DNA of 64,000 nt from Pseudoflavonifractor sp. MSJ-37 (GCF_018917965.1 NZ_JAHLPP010000001.1:930001-994000), one strand, 5' to 3'. Shown: positions 50,689 to 61,712, numbered from the stretch's first letter. Translations and numbers: made by a program. Notes: generated by a model from the sequence alone, not told the origin.

Positions 50689-51411
50689 ATGTCTATCCTG
50701 CTCGATCTGATCGTATCGGCGGTCCTGATCTTCTTCGTGGTCCGTGGCGCCTCTAAGGGGCTGGTCCGCACCCTGTGCGGGCTGGCCGCCGTCGTGGTGG
50801 CCGTCATGGGCGCTTCTTTCATCGCCAAGACGGCCTCTCCCATGGTGGGCGAGGCGATCCAGCCCCGTCTGGCCGCCGCCATCGAAGAGCGTCTAGATCA
50901 GGAGATCCAAACACGGGTCCCTGACCTGTCCGGTGCGCTGGACAGCAGTACGGATGGCGCCTCTCTCCCTCTCCAGAGCGTGTTGGATACACTGAAGGAT
51001 ATGGGCTTCTATCAGGATTTGATCGACAAGGCGGAGGACGCCCTCCAACAGGGCATGACCGCCGTGGCCGCCGACACCGCCGCCCGGGCGGCGGCCTCTA
51101 TGGCCCAAGCGTTGGCCTACCGGATCCTGTTCTCCCTGTCCTTTGCCCTGATCCTCCTGTTGTGGGGGATCCTGAGTCATGCGCTGGACCTGATGACCCG
51201 TCTCCCGGTGCTCCACAGCCTGAACCAGGCCGGCGGTGCGCTCCTGGGTCTGCTGGAGGCTCTTCTGATCCTCTTCGTGGTGGCGTGGCTCCTCCAGTCC
51301 CTGGGCCAGCTCATCCCGGAGGAGACCGTGGAACAGACCTATCTGCTCCGGCTCCTGATGGGGCATGACCCTATCTCCCTGCTGGATGGTCTCTCCGCTC
51401 TGGCCGGCTAG
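50689..51411 (+). CDS. CvpA family membrane protein
   Basis: A 240-residue protein with N-terminal membrane segments (LIVSAVLIFFVVRGASKGLVRTLCGLAAVVVAVMGASFIA), a soluble helical loop, then two C-terminal segments (ILFSLSFALILLLWGILSHALDLM, LGLLEALLILFVVAWLLQSLG). CvpA/YshB-type membrane proteins are linked to colicin V production and cell-wall processes; the true role is not known. GAGGAG precedes the ATG. It is likely co-transcribed with the DUF5711 gene. Confidence 0.88.
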   Translation: MSILLDLIVSAVLIFFVVRGASKGLVRTLCGLAAVVVAVMGASFIAKTASPMVGEAIQPRLAAAIEERLDQEIQTRVPDLSGALDSSTDGASLPLQSVLDTLKDMGFYQDLIDKAEDALQQGMTAVAADTAARAAASMAQALAYRILFSLSFALILLLWGILSHALDLMTRLPVLHSLNQAGGALLGLLEALLILFVVAWLLQSLGQLIPEETVEQTYLLRLLMGHDPISLLDGLSALAG

Positions 51412-51521
51412 AGCGATCCCATGCGCTGATTCATACGCAGTTCACAATTTCGGTTTAGAATGATCTTATCCGTGTGGGAGGGCTCTGCTCTTCCCGCGCT
51501 CCAAAGGAGTTGAATTCGATC

Positions 51522-54086
<2,565 letters not shown>

Positions 54087-54104
54087 CGCTTTTATGTCAT
54101 CTTC

Positions 54105-54143
54105 CTCCCCGACCGGGCTCGTTCTGTCCGGTCGGGGAGTTTT
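54105..54143 (+). terminator. Intrinsic terminator of the ClpE-like gene
   Basis: A perfect 12-bp stem (54105-54116 with 54128-54139) followed by TTTTC. A weaker hairpin with a run of T follows at about 54150-54180 and could be a back-up. Confidence 0.9.
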
Positions 54144-54217
54144 CTATCTGATCCGGCCGGGCACGGCCCCGTTTTTTATCTGATCTGTCAAAAATAGAGG
54201 ATACTTCCCGGTTTTTC

Positions 54218-54246
54218 TTGATAAGATACGCCAGTTCCGTTATAAT
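54218..54246 (+). promoter_or_regulatory. Sigma-A promoter of the nickel-pincer isomerase gene
   Basis: TTGATA, 17 bases, TATAAT, about 80 bases before the start codon. Confidence 0.8.
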
Positions 54247-54328
54247 AGGGATGTATCGATTTGAAAATGTGTCCGCTGTCAGGGTAGTCCCCTGTCGGCA
54301 CATTCTTCAGGAGGAGGCCGACCTTTTT

Positions 54329-55612
54329 ATGGAAACTATTACTGATCTGATCAAAAACGTGCCCATCCCCAAGATGGTCAAGATCCGTGAGCGCTTCGAC
54401 GACAGCCACATCCCCACCGAGGACATCGCCGAGACCGTCCGCCGTGAGCTGGACCGCCCCGAGATCGGCGGCAAGATCAAGCCCGGCCAGCGCATCGCCA
54501 TCACCTGCGGCAGCCGCGGCATCAATCATAACGCCATCATGGCCCGCGCCATCGTGGACTTCGTGAAGTCCAAGGGCGCCGAGCCCTTCATCGTAGCCGC
54601 CATGGGCAGCCACGGCGGCGCCACTGCCGAGGGCCAGCGCCAGATCCTCACCGACTACGGCATCACGGAGGAGGCCATGGGCTGTCCCATCGTGAGCTGT
54701 ATGGACACCGTGGTCGTCGGTCTGTCCGGCGTGCGCCACTACCCCGTCCATGTGGACAAGAACGCCGCCGGCGCGGACGGCATCATCCTCTTCAACCGCG
54801 TCAAGCCCCACACCTCCTTCCGCGGCCGGTATGAGAGCGGCCTGATGAAGATGATGGCCATCGGTCTGGGCAAGCAGCACGGCGCCGAGAACATCCACCA
54901 TCAGAGCCCTGGCGTCATGCATGAGCTGATCGAGGAGTATGGCCGCACCATCCTGGAGAACTGCCCCGTCCTGGGCGGCATCGCCATCATCGAGAACGCC
55001 TATGACGAGACCTATCTCATCAAGGGCCTGAGCCCCGAGGAGATCATCACCGAAGAGCCCAAGCTCCGTGACCTGTCCTACCAGACCATCGCCCATCTGC
55101 TGTTCGAGAAGACCGATGTCCTGGTCGTGGACAAGATCGGCAAGAACATCTCCGGCGACGGTATGGATCCCAACGTCTCCGGCCGCTTCGTCCAGCCCAA
55201 GTACTGCTCCGGCGGCATCCAGGCTGAGAAGGTGGTCATCCTGGACCTGACCGACGAGACTCACGGCAACGCCCAGGGCGTCGGCCTGGCTGAGGTCACT
55301 ACCCGCCGTCTGTTCAACAAGATGAAGCTGGAGATGACCTATCCCACCGGCGTCACCAATACCTTCCTTCATCTGATGAAGATCCCCATGATCATGGACA
55401 ACGACCGTGAGGCCCTTCAGCTGGCCCTGTGCTGCTGCCCCGATGCGGAGGATCAGGACAACATCAAGATGATTCGCATCCCCAACACCGCCCACATCGA
55501 GTACATCGAGATCTCCGAGGGCCTCCTGCCTCAGGCCAAGGCTGACCCCAACATAGAGATCCTGTCCGAGCCCTATGATCTGGCCTTCGACGAGAACGGC
55601 AACCTGTTCTAA
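54329..55612 (+). CDS. Nickel-pincer cofactor-dependent isomerase (LarA-like, group 22)
   Basis: A 427-residue protein of the LarA/DUF2088 superfamily, whose members racemise or epimerise 2-hydroxy acids using the nickel-pincer nucleotide. An N-terminal alpha/beta domain with AITCGSRGINHNAIMARAIVDFV (about residues 53-75), FIVAAMGSHGGATAEGQ and NRVKPHTSFRGRYESGLMKMMAIGLGKQHGAE carries the His and Lys positions expected near the cofactor. Comparison with the group-22 clade is from recognition, so the substrate is unknown. AGGAGGAGG precedes the ATG. No larB, larC or larE genes are nearby, so cofactor synthesis must be encoded elsewhere. Confidence 0.85.
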   Translation: METITDLIKNVPIPKMVKIRERFDDSHIPTEDIAETVRRELDRPEIGGKIKPGQRIAITCGSRGINHNAIMARAIVDFVKSKGAEPFIVAAMGSHGGATAEGQRQILTDYGITEEAMGCPIVSCMDTVVVGLSGVRHYPVHVDKNAAGADGIILFNRVKPHTSFRGRYESGLMKMMAIGLGKQHGAENIHHQSPGVMHELIEEYGRTILENCPVLGGIAIIENAYDETYLIKGLSPEEIITEEPKLRDLSYQTIAHLLFEKTDVLVVDKIGKNISGDGMDPNVSGRFVQPKYCSGGIQAEKVVILDLTDETHGNAQGVGLAEVTTRRLFNKMKLEMTYPTGVTNTFLHLMKIPMIMDNDREALQLALCCCPDAEDQDNIKMIRIPNTAHIEYIEISEGLLPQAKADPNIEILSEPYDLAFDENGNLF

Positions 55613-55645
55613 GCCGATCTCCACCGGTCCGATCGGATAAAAACG

Positions 55646-55681
55646 ATGCTCCCGTGTCCTGTCATCCGGACACGGGAGCAT
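55646..55681. terminator. Bidirectional terminator between isomerase gene and SLOG gene
   Basis: A perfect 14-bp stem (55646-55659 with 55668-55681), with TTTT after it on the plus strand and CGTTTTT on the minus strand. It can end both convergent units. Confidence 0.9.
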
Positions 55682-55744
55682 TTTCCGCTTCCGATCGACG
55701 TCCATCGTCGTTCCACGCACTGTAAAGGACGTTTTCTCTGGTAT

Positions 55745-55812
55745 GGTCGATCCGTGAGCCATGCCCGCAGTTCCTCCCGGCTGCCGGCCGGCAGCAAATC
55801 GTTGCACTCCAT
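55745..55812 (-). pseudogene. Possible remnant of a YdeI/OmpD-associated-type gene
   Basis: Directly after the SLOG stop codon a minus-strand frame begins MECNDLLPAGSREELRAWL, which resembles the N-terminus of YdeI-type (bacteriocin-protection) proteins (SREEFRAWL, then a Trp-rich stretch). After about 22 codons the match ends and the frame runs into the terminator. It is read as a truncated leftover; the similarity is by eye only. Confidence 0.35.
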
Positions 55813-55813
55813 C

Positions 55814-56335
55814 TCAGTCTGTCTCCTCTGGATCCAGGAGGACCACGTCCAGCTCCTGTTTCATGGCGTAGGTCACGGTATACATGGTCCCCCCCAGCAT
55901 CCCATCATAGACGGCGATCAGCCGGGCGGAGCGGTCCACCATATAGCGGTTGCGCCGCATCATGCAGGACCGGTCATAGGCCCGCTGGAGCATGGTCTCC
56001 TGATCGCAGTGGCCCACCAGGTAGAAATACCGTTCCTGATCCCGGCGGGGCCAGCGGGCCGCCTGTTCCTCGCAGGGGATGGCGGCCTCTACCGTGATGC
56101 CGCTCCGCTCATCCCGCAGAGCCAGAGCCGCCTCGCAGAAATAGAAGTCCGCTCCACGGGCCATCCCGCAGATGAAGTGCCGGTATCCTGCCCGATAGGT
56201 CTCCTCCAGTTCCAGCCGGATACGGGCCTTCAGCGCCACACAGCGGGGATCGTCCTCGTCCTCCCCCCAGGGCAGCTTCTCCGGCCGGTGTCCTGTGAAG
56301 CAGCAGGTCGTCTCCCGGTCTGGCCGATGTCTCAT
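55814..56335 (-). CDS. SLOG-domain protein (DUF1273, YpsA-like)
   Basis: A 173-residue protein beginning with CCFTGHRPEKLPWGEDEDDPRC, the SLOG glycine/GHR motif, then HFICGMARGADFYFCEAAL, IPCEEQAARWPRRDQERY, and MVDRSARLIAVYDGMLGGTMYTV near the end. The SLOG (Rossmann-like) superfamily is proposed to bind nucleotide-type ligands; YpsA-type members affect cell division in Bacillus. It is a single gene with its own promoter, and no partner is visible. GGAGAGGAG precedes the ATG. Confidence 0.88.
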   Translation of the reverse strand: MRHRPDRETTCCFTGHRPEKLPWGEDEDDPRCVALKARIRLELEETYRAGYRHFICGMARGADFYFCEAALALRDERSGITVEAAIPCEEQAARWPRRDQERYFYLVGHCDQETMLQRAYDRSCMMRRNRYMVDRSARLIAVYDGMLGGTMYTVTYAMKQELDVVLLDPEETD

Positions 56336-56376
56336 GAGCCGTTCTCTCCTCTCCCATCTGTTCCTGTCGTTTTATC

Positions 56377-56405
56377 ATTGTAGTATATCCCGGACCTCAA
56401 GTCAA
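56377..56405 (-). promoter_or_regulatory. Sigma-A promoter of the SLOG gene
   Basis: Minus strand TTGACT, 17 bases, TACAAT, about 45 bases upstream of the start codon. Confidence 0.75.
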
Positions 56406-56448
56406 CGCTATACCGAACATTAGTTCTATTTATTTTTCGTTCAGGGGG

Positions 56449-56476
56449 TTGCATTTTCCCGAAAGCCTGCTATAAT
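56449..56476 (+). promoter_or_regulatory. Sigma-A promoter of the FMN riboswitch-ribU unit
   Basis: TTGCAT, 16 bases, TATAAT, immediately before the riboswitch. Confidence 0.7.
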
Positions 56477-56499
56477 GAGGATAGACAACTGGATAGAAT

Positions 56500-56718
56500 G
56501 TCTTCAGGGCAGGGTGAGAATCCCGACCGGCGGTATAGTCCGCGAGCGCTCCCACGCGCAAGACCCGGTGTGACTCCGGGACCGACAGTAACGTATCTCC
56601 CGAGATACGGAGTCTGGATGGAAGAAGATGTCTCGATCAGGACGCCAGCGCGTCCGGCCGCACACCTCCTGCTTTATGATCGACACCTGAAAGGCATGGC
56701 TTTTCCGGTGTCATTTTT
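56500..56718 (+). promoter_or_regulatory. FMN riboswitch (RFN element) with terminator
   Basis: The aptamer shows all conserved RFN blocks: CTTCAGGGCAGGGTGAGA, CCCGACCGGCGGTATAGTCC, GCGAGCG, CCGGTGTGACTCCGGGACCGACAGT and AGTCTGGATGGAAGAAGA, ending near 56632. A terminator hairpin (56682-56687 with 56707-56712 plus an inner AT stem) with ATTTTTC forms the expression platform. When FMN is bound it should stop transcription before ribU. Confidence 0.97.
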
Positions 56719-56738
56719 CGTAAAGAGGAGTGTTTTTT

Positions 56739-57380
56739 ATGTCAGATCCCAAAAATGCCGCCGCCGGTGTGTATCGTCCCCGGAGCATCAGCCGGGTCCG
56801 TGCCATCACCATCACCGCCATGCTCTCTGCCGTGGCCTTCCTTCTGATGTTTTTGGAGTTCCCCATCCCCGCGCTGATCCCGCCCTTCGTGAAGCTGGAC
56901 ATCTCCGACCTGCCGGAGCTGCTGGCCGCTTTCGCCCTCGGGCCCCTCTATGGCGTGGGCGTGGCTTTCCTGAAGAACCTGCTCCACATCCTGATCAAGG
57001 GCACGTCCTCCGCCTACGTGGGCGAGCTGTTCAACTTCGTGATGGGCAGCGTGTTCGCCTTCACCGCCGGTTTCATCTATCGGCGCCGGAAGAGCCGGAC
57101 CGGTGCCGTGATCGGTTCCGTGGTGGGTGCCGTGGTCATGGCGGTCCTGTCCGTACCTCTGAACTATTTCCTGGTGTACCCCGCCTATGTGGTGTGCTAC
57201 GGGATGCCTCTGGAGGCCATCATCGGGATGTATCAGGAGATCCTGCCTTCTTCCGACAGCCTGATCAAGTGCCTGACGATCTTCAATATGCCCTTCACCT
57301 TCGTCAAGGGCATCCTGGACGTCCTCCTCTGCCTGCTGATCTACAAGCCTCTCTCCCCCATCCTGCACAAGGGCATCTGA
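56739..57380 (+). CDS. ribU: Riboflavin ECF transporter substrate-binding subunit RibU
   Basis: Membrane S component for riboflavin uptake, 213 residues with six hydrophobic segments. ITITAMLSAVAFLLMFLEFPIPAL at the start carries the conserved EcfT-docking Ala-rich helix, and KLDISDLPELLAAFALGPLYGVG is the family signature. FMN riboswitch control fits riboflavin uptake. It would use the EcfA1/EcfA2/EcfT module. Start at MSDPKN: GAGGAG lies upstream; an earlier GTG is too near the site. Confidence 0.96.
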   Translation: MSDPKNAAAGVYRPRSISRVRAITITAMLSAVAFLLMFLEFPIPALIPPFVKLDISDLPELLAAFALGPLYGVGVAFLKNLLHILIKGTSSAYVGELFNFVMGSVFAFTAGFIYRRRKSRTGAVIGSVVGAVVMAVLSVPLNYFLVYPAYVVCYGMPLEAIIGMYQEILPSSDSLIKCLTIFNMPFTFVKGILDVLLCLLIYKPLSPILHKGI

Positions 57381-57386
57381 TCCTCC

Positions 57387-57424
57387 AGCCGCTCCGCGTT
57401 TCGTCACACGGAGCGGCTTTTTTC
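57387..57424 (+). terminator. Intrinsic terminator of ribU
   Basis: A perfect 10-bp stem (57387-57396 with 57409-57418) followed by TTTTTT, just after the stop codon. Confidence 0.92.
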
Positions 57425-57467
57425 CCTCTTTCCTCCCATTTTCCTGCCTTTCTGTGGAGATCGCCAC

Positions 57468-57496
57468 TTGCGGTCCCGATAAAAATGTGCTATATA
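57468..57496 (+). promoter_or_regulatory. Sigma-A promoter of the Phe T-box-pheST unit
   Basis: TTGCGG, 17 bases, TATATA, just upstream of the T-box leader. Confidence 0.6.
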
Positions 57497-57502
57497 TAGT
57501 AA

Positions 57503-57740
57503 GTAAATGCGAAGAAGGGGAAGATAGCGGTCCCCGGTCTGTCAGAGAGCGTCCGCCAGCGGCTGAAAGCGGATGTGAGGCCGTCCGCTTGGTTCGCCCC
57601 GGAGCGGCCCTGGAGACAGGGACGGACTGCCCTACGTTATCAGGGCTCAAGCGCCCGCATCTCTGTGCGGGAATACGGGTGGTACCGCGGAAGATCAGCC
57701 TTTCGTCCCAGTATATCGTCTGGGAGGAAGGGCTTTTTTG
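57503..57740 (+). promoter_or_regulatory. T-box riboswitch, phenylalanine (UUC) specifier
   Basis: Stem I is bounded by GGGG/CCCC below and AGCGG/CCGCT above the specifier loop, which reads GGTTCG; the specifier UUC (Phe) is at 57593-57595. The T-box GGGTGGTACCGCGG lies at 57677-57690; its UGGU bulge pairs with the ACCA end of a tRNA with A73. A terminator (57697-57711 with 57720-57734) with a TTTTTT tract follows. It controls pheS-pheT. Confidence 0.93.
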
Positions 57741-57809
57741 CTGTCCGCCATATGACTGCGAAGCATGAGATCCGATAGGATAATTCGACAGGATAAGGAG
57801 AACCGAACT

Positions 57810-58841
57810 ATGAAGGAAAAGCTGGAACAGATCCGCCGAGAGGCGCTGGAGGCCTTCGATCCCGCTTCTGCCGCCACCGTCCAGGACCTGGAAGCCCTGC
57901 GGGTCAAATATCTGGGCAAGAAGGGCGAGCTGACCAATGTGCTCAAGATGATGGGCAAGCTCTCTGCTGAGGAGCGCCCTGTGATCGGTCAGATGGCCAA
58001 TGAGGTCCGCGAGGCCCTGACCGCCGCTCTGGAGGAGCGCCGGAAGGCTCTGGCCGCCGCCGCCCTGGACCACCGTCTGGCCGCTGAGGCCGTGGACGTG
58101 ACCATCCCCGGCAAGCAGCACCATCTGGGCCACCGCCACCCCATGTATATCGCTCTGGACGAGCTGAAGGATATCTTCGTCGGCATGGGCTTCACCGTGC
58201 TGGATGGTCCCGAGGTGGAACTTGCCGAGTACAATTTCGACAAGCTCAATGCCGGCGAGGGACACCCCTCCCGTGACTGGTCCGACACCTTCTATTTCGA
58301 CACTGACAGCCGGGTGATGCTCCGCTCCCAGACCTCTCCCATGCAGGTCCGGGCCATGGAGACCATGGAGCTGCCCATCCGCATCATCGCCCCCGGCCGC
58401 GTCTACCGGAAGGATGAGGTGGACGCCACCCACTCCCCCATGTTCCATCAGGTGGAGGGCATGGTCATCGACAAGGGCGTCACCATGGCCGATCTGAAGG
58501 GCACCCTGAACACCGTGGTGGAGCAGCTCTACGGCAAGGGCACCAAGACCCGTTTCCGTCCCCATCACTTCCCCTTCACTGAGCCCTCCTGCGAGATGGA
58601 CGTCCAGTGCCACAAATGCGGCGGCGTGGGCTGTGCCACCTGTAAGGGCGAGGGCTGGATCGAGATGCTGGGCGCCGGCATGATCCATCCCAAAGTCCTG
58701 AAGATGGCCGGCATCGACCCGGAGGTCTATTCCGGCTGGGCTTTCGGCATCGGTCTGGAGCGCACCGCCATGCGCCGCTTCAAGATCGCCGACCTGCGCC
58801 TCATCTTCGAGAACGACGAGCGGTTCCTGGAGCAGTTCTAA
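57810..58841 (+). CDS. pheS: Phenylalanyl-tRNA synthetase alpha subunit
   Basis: Catalytic alpha subunit of the (alpha-beta)2 enzyme, 343 residues. The N-terminal coiled coil (about 1-80) binds tRNA. The class II core has the motif 1 region HPMYIALDELKDIFVGMGFTV, motif 2 with FRPHHFPFTEPSCEMDV and motif 3 near GWAFGIGLERTAMRRF. A CHKCGGVGCATCKGEGW loop with four Cys is also present and could bind zinc, as in many clostridial PheS. AAGGAG precedes the ATG. First gene after the Phe T-box. Confidence 0.96.
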   Translation: MKEKLEQIRREALEAFDPASAATVQDLEALRVKYLGKKGELTNVLKMMGKLSAEERPVIGQMANEVREALTAALEERRKALAAAALDHRLAAEAVDVTIPGKQHHLGHRHPMYIALDELKDIFVGMGFTVLDGPEVELAEYNFDKLNAGEGHPSRDWSDTFYFDTDSRVMLRSQTSPMQVRAMETMELPIRIIAPGRVYRKDEVDATHSPMFHQVEGMVIDKGVTMADLKGTLNTVVEQLYGKGTKTRFRPHHFPFTEPSCEMDVQCHKCGGVGCATCKGEGWIEMLGAGMIHPKVLKMAGIDPEVYSGWAFGIGLERTAMRRFKIADLRLIFENDERFLEQF

Positions 58842-58909
58842 ACCGGCCTGCCCGCCTCCCGGCGCATGATCGGCCGGGGAACAAGATATGATAAAGGGAG
58901 TTTTGATAT

Positions 58910-61594
58910 ATGGACCTGTCCCGTAAATGGCTCGGTGAGTTCGTCACCGTCGATGCCAGCGACAAAGATTTCGCGGAGACCATGACCCTCTCCGGCTCCA
59001 AGGTGGAGACCACCGAGGATCTGGGCGCTGAGATCTCCAACGTGGTGGTGGGCCGCATCCAGTCCATGGAGCGCCACCCCGACTCCGACCATATGTGGAT
59101 CTGCCAGATCGACGTGGGCGAGAGCGAGCCCACCCAGATCGTCACCGGTGCCTGGAACATCCACGTGGGCGACCTGGTGCCCGTAGCCCGTCATAAGTCC
59201 ACCCTGCCCGGCGGCAAGAAGATCGAGAAGGGCAAGCTGCGGGGCGTGGTGTCCAACGGCATGATGTGCGGTCTGAGCGAGCTGGGCCTGGACGTGCGTG
59301 ACTTCCCCTACGCCGCCATTACCGCCGCCGCCCTGCTGAACGACTACCACCCCATCGACCCCGCCAAGCCCTCCATCCCCGCCGACATCAAGCCCGGGGA
59401 CAAGGTCTACGGTCCCGCGGTGTGCGCCAAAATGCTGGAGGTCATGCCGCTGGAAAACGGCACATTCCACACCTGCGCCGACATCGGCAATGCCACGGTC
59501 TGCCCCGATACTGTATGTGCCAACCTCCACGAGGGCGATCTGGTGGCTTACAACGCCAAAACAGACAGCTACTGCACCCTGGCCGATCTCCACGCCGAGC
59601 AGAAGGAGTTCCCCCACTGCATCCCCGACGGCATCTTCGTGCTCCGGGAGGACTGTGAGCCCGGTGACGATATCAAGCCTGTCATCGGCGTGGACGACCA
59701 TGTGGTGGAGTTCGAGATCACCCCCAACCGCCCCGACTGCCTGTCCATCATCGGTCTGGCACGGGAGGTAGCCGCCACCTATGACACGGAGCTCCGGCTC
59801 CACACGCCCGTGGTGAAGGGCGGCGCTGAGGGCAGCCTGACCGACCTGCTGGACGTGGAGACCGAGGCCGCAGACCTGTGCCCCCGCTACACCGCCCGCA
59901 TGGTCCGCAACGTGAAGATCGCGCCCTCCCCCAAGTGGATGCGGGAGCGTCTCCGCGCCATGGGCGTGCGCCCCATCAACAACATCGTGGACATCACCAA
60001 TTACGTCATGCTGGAGTATGGCCAGCCCATGCACGCCTTCGACTACCGCTATGTGAAGGGCGGCAAGATCATCGTCCGCCGGGCCCATGAGGGTGAGGAG
60101 CTGACCACGCTGGACGGCAATGTCCGCAAACTCACCGCCAACCATCTGGTCATCGCTGATGAGCATCGGGCCGTCGGTCTGGCCGGCATCATGGGCGGTG
60201 AGAACAGCGAGATCGTGGCTGATACTGCGGACGTGGTGTTCGAGTCCGCCACCTTCGACGGCACCTGCATCCGCAAGGGCGCTCTGGCCTTGGGCATGCG
60301 TACCGAGGCCTCTGCCAAATTCGAGAAGGGGCTCGATCCCATGAACACCCTGCCTGCCGTAGACCGCGCCTGTGAGCTGGTGGAGCTGCTGGGCGCCGGC
60401 GAGGTCATGGACGGCGTGATCGACATCCTCAACTACGTGCCCCAGCCCCGCGTCCTGAAGCTGGAGCCCGAGAAGATCAACGCTCTGCTGGGCACCGACA
60501 TCGAGACCGCCGAGATGGTCCGCATCCTGCGCAAGCTGGACTTCGTGGTAGACGGCACGTCCGTCACCGTGCCTTCCTGGCGCGGCGATGTGGAGGGCAT
60601 GGCCGATCTGGCGGAAGAGGTGGCCCGCTTCCACGGCTACAACAACATCCCCGTCACTCTCATGCGGGGCCAGACCACGCTGGGCGGCTACTCCGATTCT
60701 CAGAAGCTGGAGCGCACTCTGGGCGAGGTCTGCCGGTCCTGTGGCTATGATGAGATCATCACCTATTCCTTCATCTCCCCCACCTATTACGACAAGATCC
60801 GCTGGGCCGCCGATGACCCGCGCCGGAGCTCCATGAAGATCTGCAACCCTCTGGGCGAGGACACCTCCATCATGCGCACCACCATCCTCCCCTCCATGCT
60901 GGAGATCCTGACCCGGAACTACAACTTCCGCAACAAGTCTGCGGAGCTCTATGAGCTGGGCCGGATCTATTTCCAGCGGGAGGACGGCATGGCCGACGAA
61001 CCCAAGATGCTCTCTCTGGGCGCCTATGGTGAGGACATGGACTTCTACTCCATGAAGGGCACCGTAGAGGCCATCCTTACTGCCATCCGGGCCAAGGACG
61101 TGACCTTCGAGCCCGTCAAGGACGACCCCTCTTACCACCCTGGCCGCTGTGCCCGGGTGCTGGCGGGCGGCAGGTCCGTGGGCGTGTTCGGCCAGATCCA
61201 TCCTCTGGTGGCGGAGAACTATGGCGTGGATACCGAACTCTACTGTGCCGAACTGAGCTTCGATGCCCTCTGCGCCGTGAAGGGCGCCGATCCCCAGTAC
61301 ACCCCCCTGCCCAAGTTCCCTGCCGTCACCCGTGACATCGCTGTGGTCTGTGACGAGTCCGTCACGGTGGGCGCGCTGGAGGAGTGCATCCGCAGGGGCG
61401 CCAAGGGCCTGCTCAAGGCTGTGGAGCTCTTCGACATCTACCGCGGCAAGGGCGTGGACAGCGGTAAAAAGTCCGTGGCTTTCAACCTGGTCCTCCGGGC
61501 TGACGACCGCAGCCTGACCGCCGAAGAGGCCGATGAGGATGTGAAGAACATCTTGAGCGCTCTGAAGAGTGAGTTGGGCGCTGTCCTCCGTTGA
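58910..61594 (+). CDS. pheT: Phenylalanyl-tRNA synthetase beta subunit with extra Cys-rich insertion
   Basis: Beta subunit of PheRS, 894 residues instead of about 800. The N-terminal tRNA-binding OB domain (residues about 40-130), B3/4 editing domain, B5 domain and the C-terminal anticodon-binding fold are recognisable (SNGMMCGLSELGL, ITPNRPDCLSIIGLAREVAA, LPKFPAVTRDIAVVCD). An insertion of about 95 residues (roughly 138-235, in the region between the OB domain and the B3/4 editing domain) with several Cys (PAVCAKMLEV, HTCADIGNATVCPDTVCANL, DSYCTLADLH) has no counterpart in the Bacillus protein as I remember it. It is likely co-transcribed with pheS, 68 bases upstream. Confidence 0.95.
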   Translation: MDLSRKWLGEFVTVDASDKDFAETMTLSGSKVETTEDLGAEISNVVVGRIQSMERHPDSDHMWICQIDVGESEPTQIVTGAWNIHVGDLVPVARHKSTLPGGKKIEKGKLRGVVSNGMMCGLSELGLDVRDFPYAAITAAALLNDYHPIDPAKPSIPADIKPGDKVYGPAVCAKMLEVMPLENGTFHTCADIGNATVCPDTVCANLHEGDLVAYNAKTDSYCTLADLHAEQKEFPHCIPDGIFVLREDCEPGDDIKPVIGVDDHVVEFEITPNRPDCLSIIGLAREVAATYDTELRLHTPVVKGGAEGSLTDLLDVETEAADLCPRYTARMVRNVKIAPSPKWMRERLRAMGVRPINNIVDITNYVMLEYGQPMHAFDYRYVKGGKIIVRRAHEGEELTTLDGNVRKLTANHLVIADEHRAVGLAGIMGGENSEIVADTADVVFESATFDGTCIRKGALALGMRTEASAKFEKGLDPMNTLPAVDRACELVELLGAGEVMDGVIDILNYVPQPRVLKLEPEKINALLGTDIETAEMVRILRKLDFVVDGTSVTVPSWRGDVEGMADLAEEVARFHGYNNIPVTLMRGQTTLGGYSDSQKLERTLGEVCRSCGYDEIITYSFISPTYYDKIRWAADDPRRSSMKICNPLGEDTSIMRTTILPSMLEILTRNYNFRNKSAELYELGRIYFQREDGMADEPKMLSLGAYGEDMDFYSMKGTVEAILTAIRAKDVTFEPVKDDPSYHPGRCARVLAGGRSVGVFGQIHPLVAENYGVDTELYCAELSFDALCAVKGADPQYTPLPKFPAVTRDIAVVCDESVTVGALEECIRRGAKGLLKAVELFDIYRGKGVDSGKKSVAFNLVLRADDRSLTAEEADEDVKNILSALKSELGAVLR

Positions 61595-61652
61595 GTTCCG
61601 TCGAAGCTAAACTCGCCAGTTCTTAATGTTTCGTGAATTTTGCTCCTTTCTC

Positions 61653-61681
61653 TTTACACCGCAAAGATTTTCAGGTAAAAT
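61653..61681 (+). promoter_or_regulatory. Sigma-A promoter of ireB
   Basis: TTTACA, 17 bases, TAAAAT, 31 bases before the ireB start. Confidence 0.6.
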
Positions 61682-61712
61682 AAGGGCAACCGGTATCAGG
61701 AGGTTCGATGTC

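Noticed and set aside
54150-54180. Second terminator after the ClpE-like gene
   Set aside because: The stem is only four base pairs (GCCG/CGGC) before a run of T; it may act as a back-up but is not strong enough to list separately.
58838-61201. Open frame of about 787 codons on the minus strand opposite pheT
   Set aside because: Low-complexity, His/Gly/Val-rich translation typical of an antisense frame; pheT is unambiguous.
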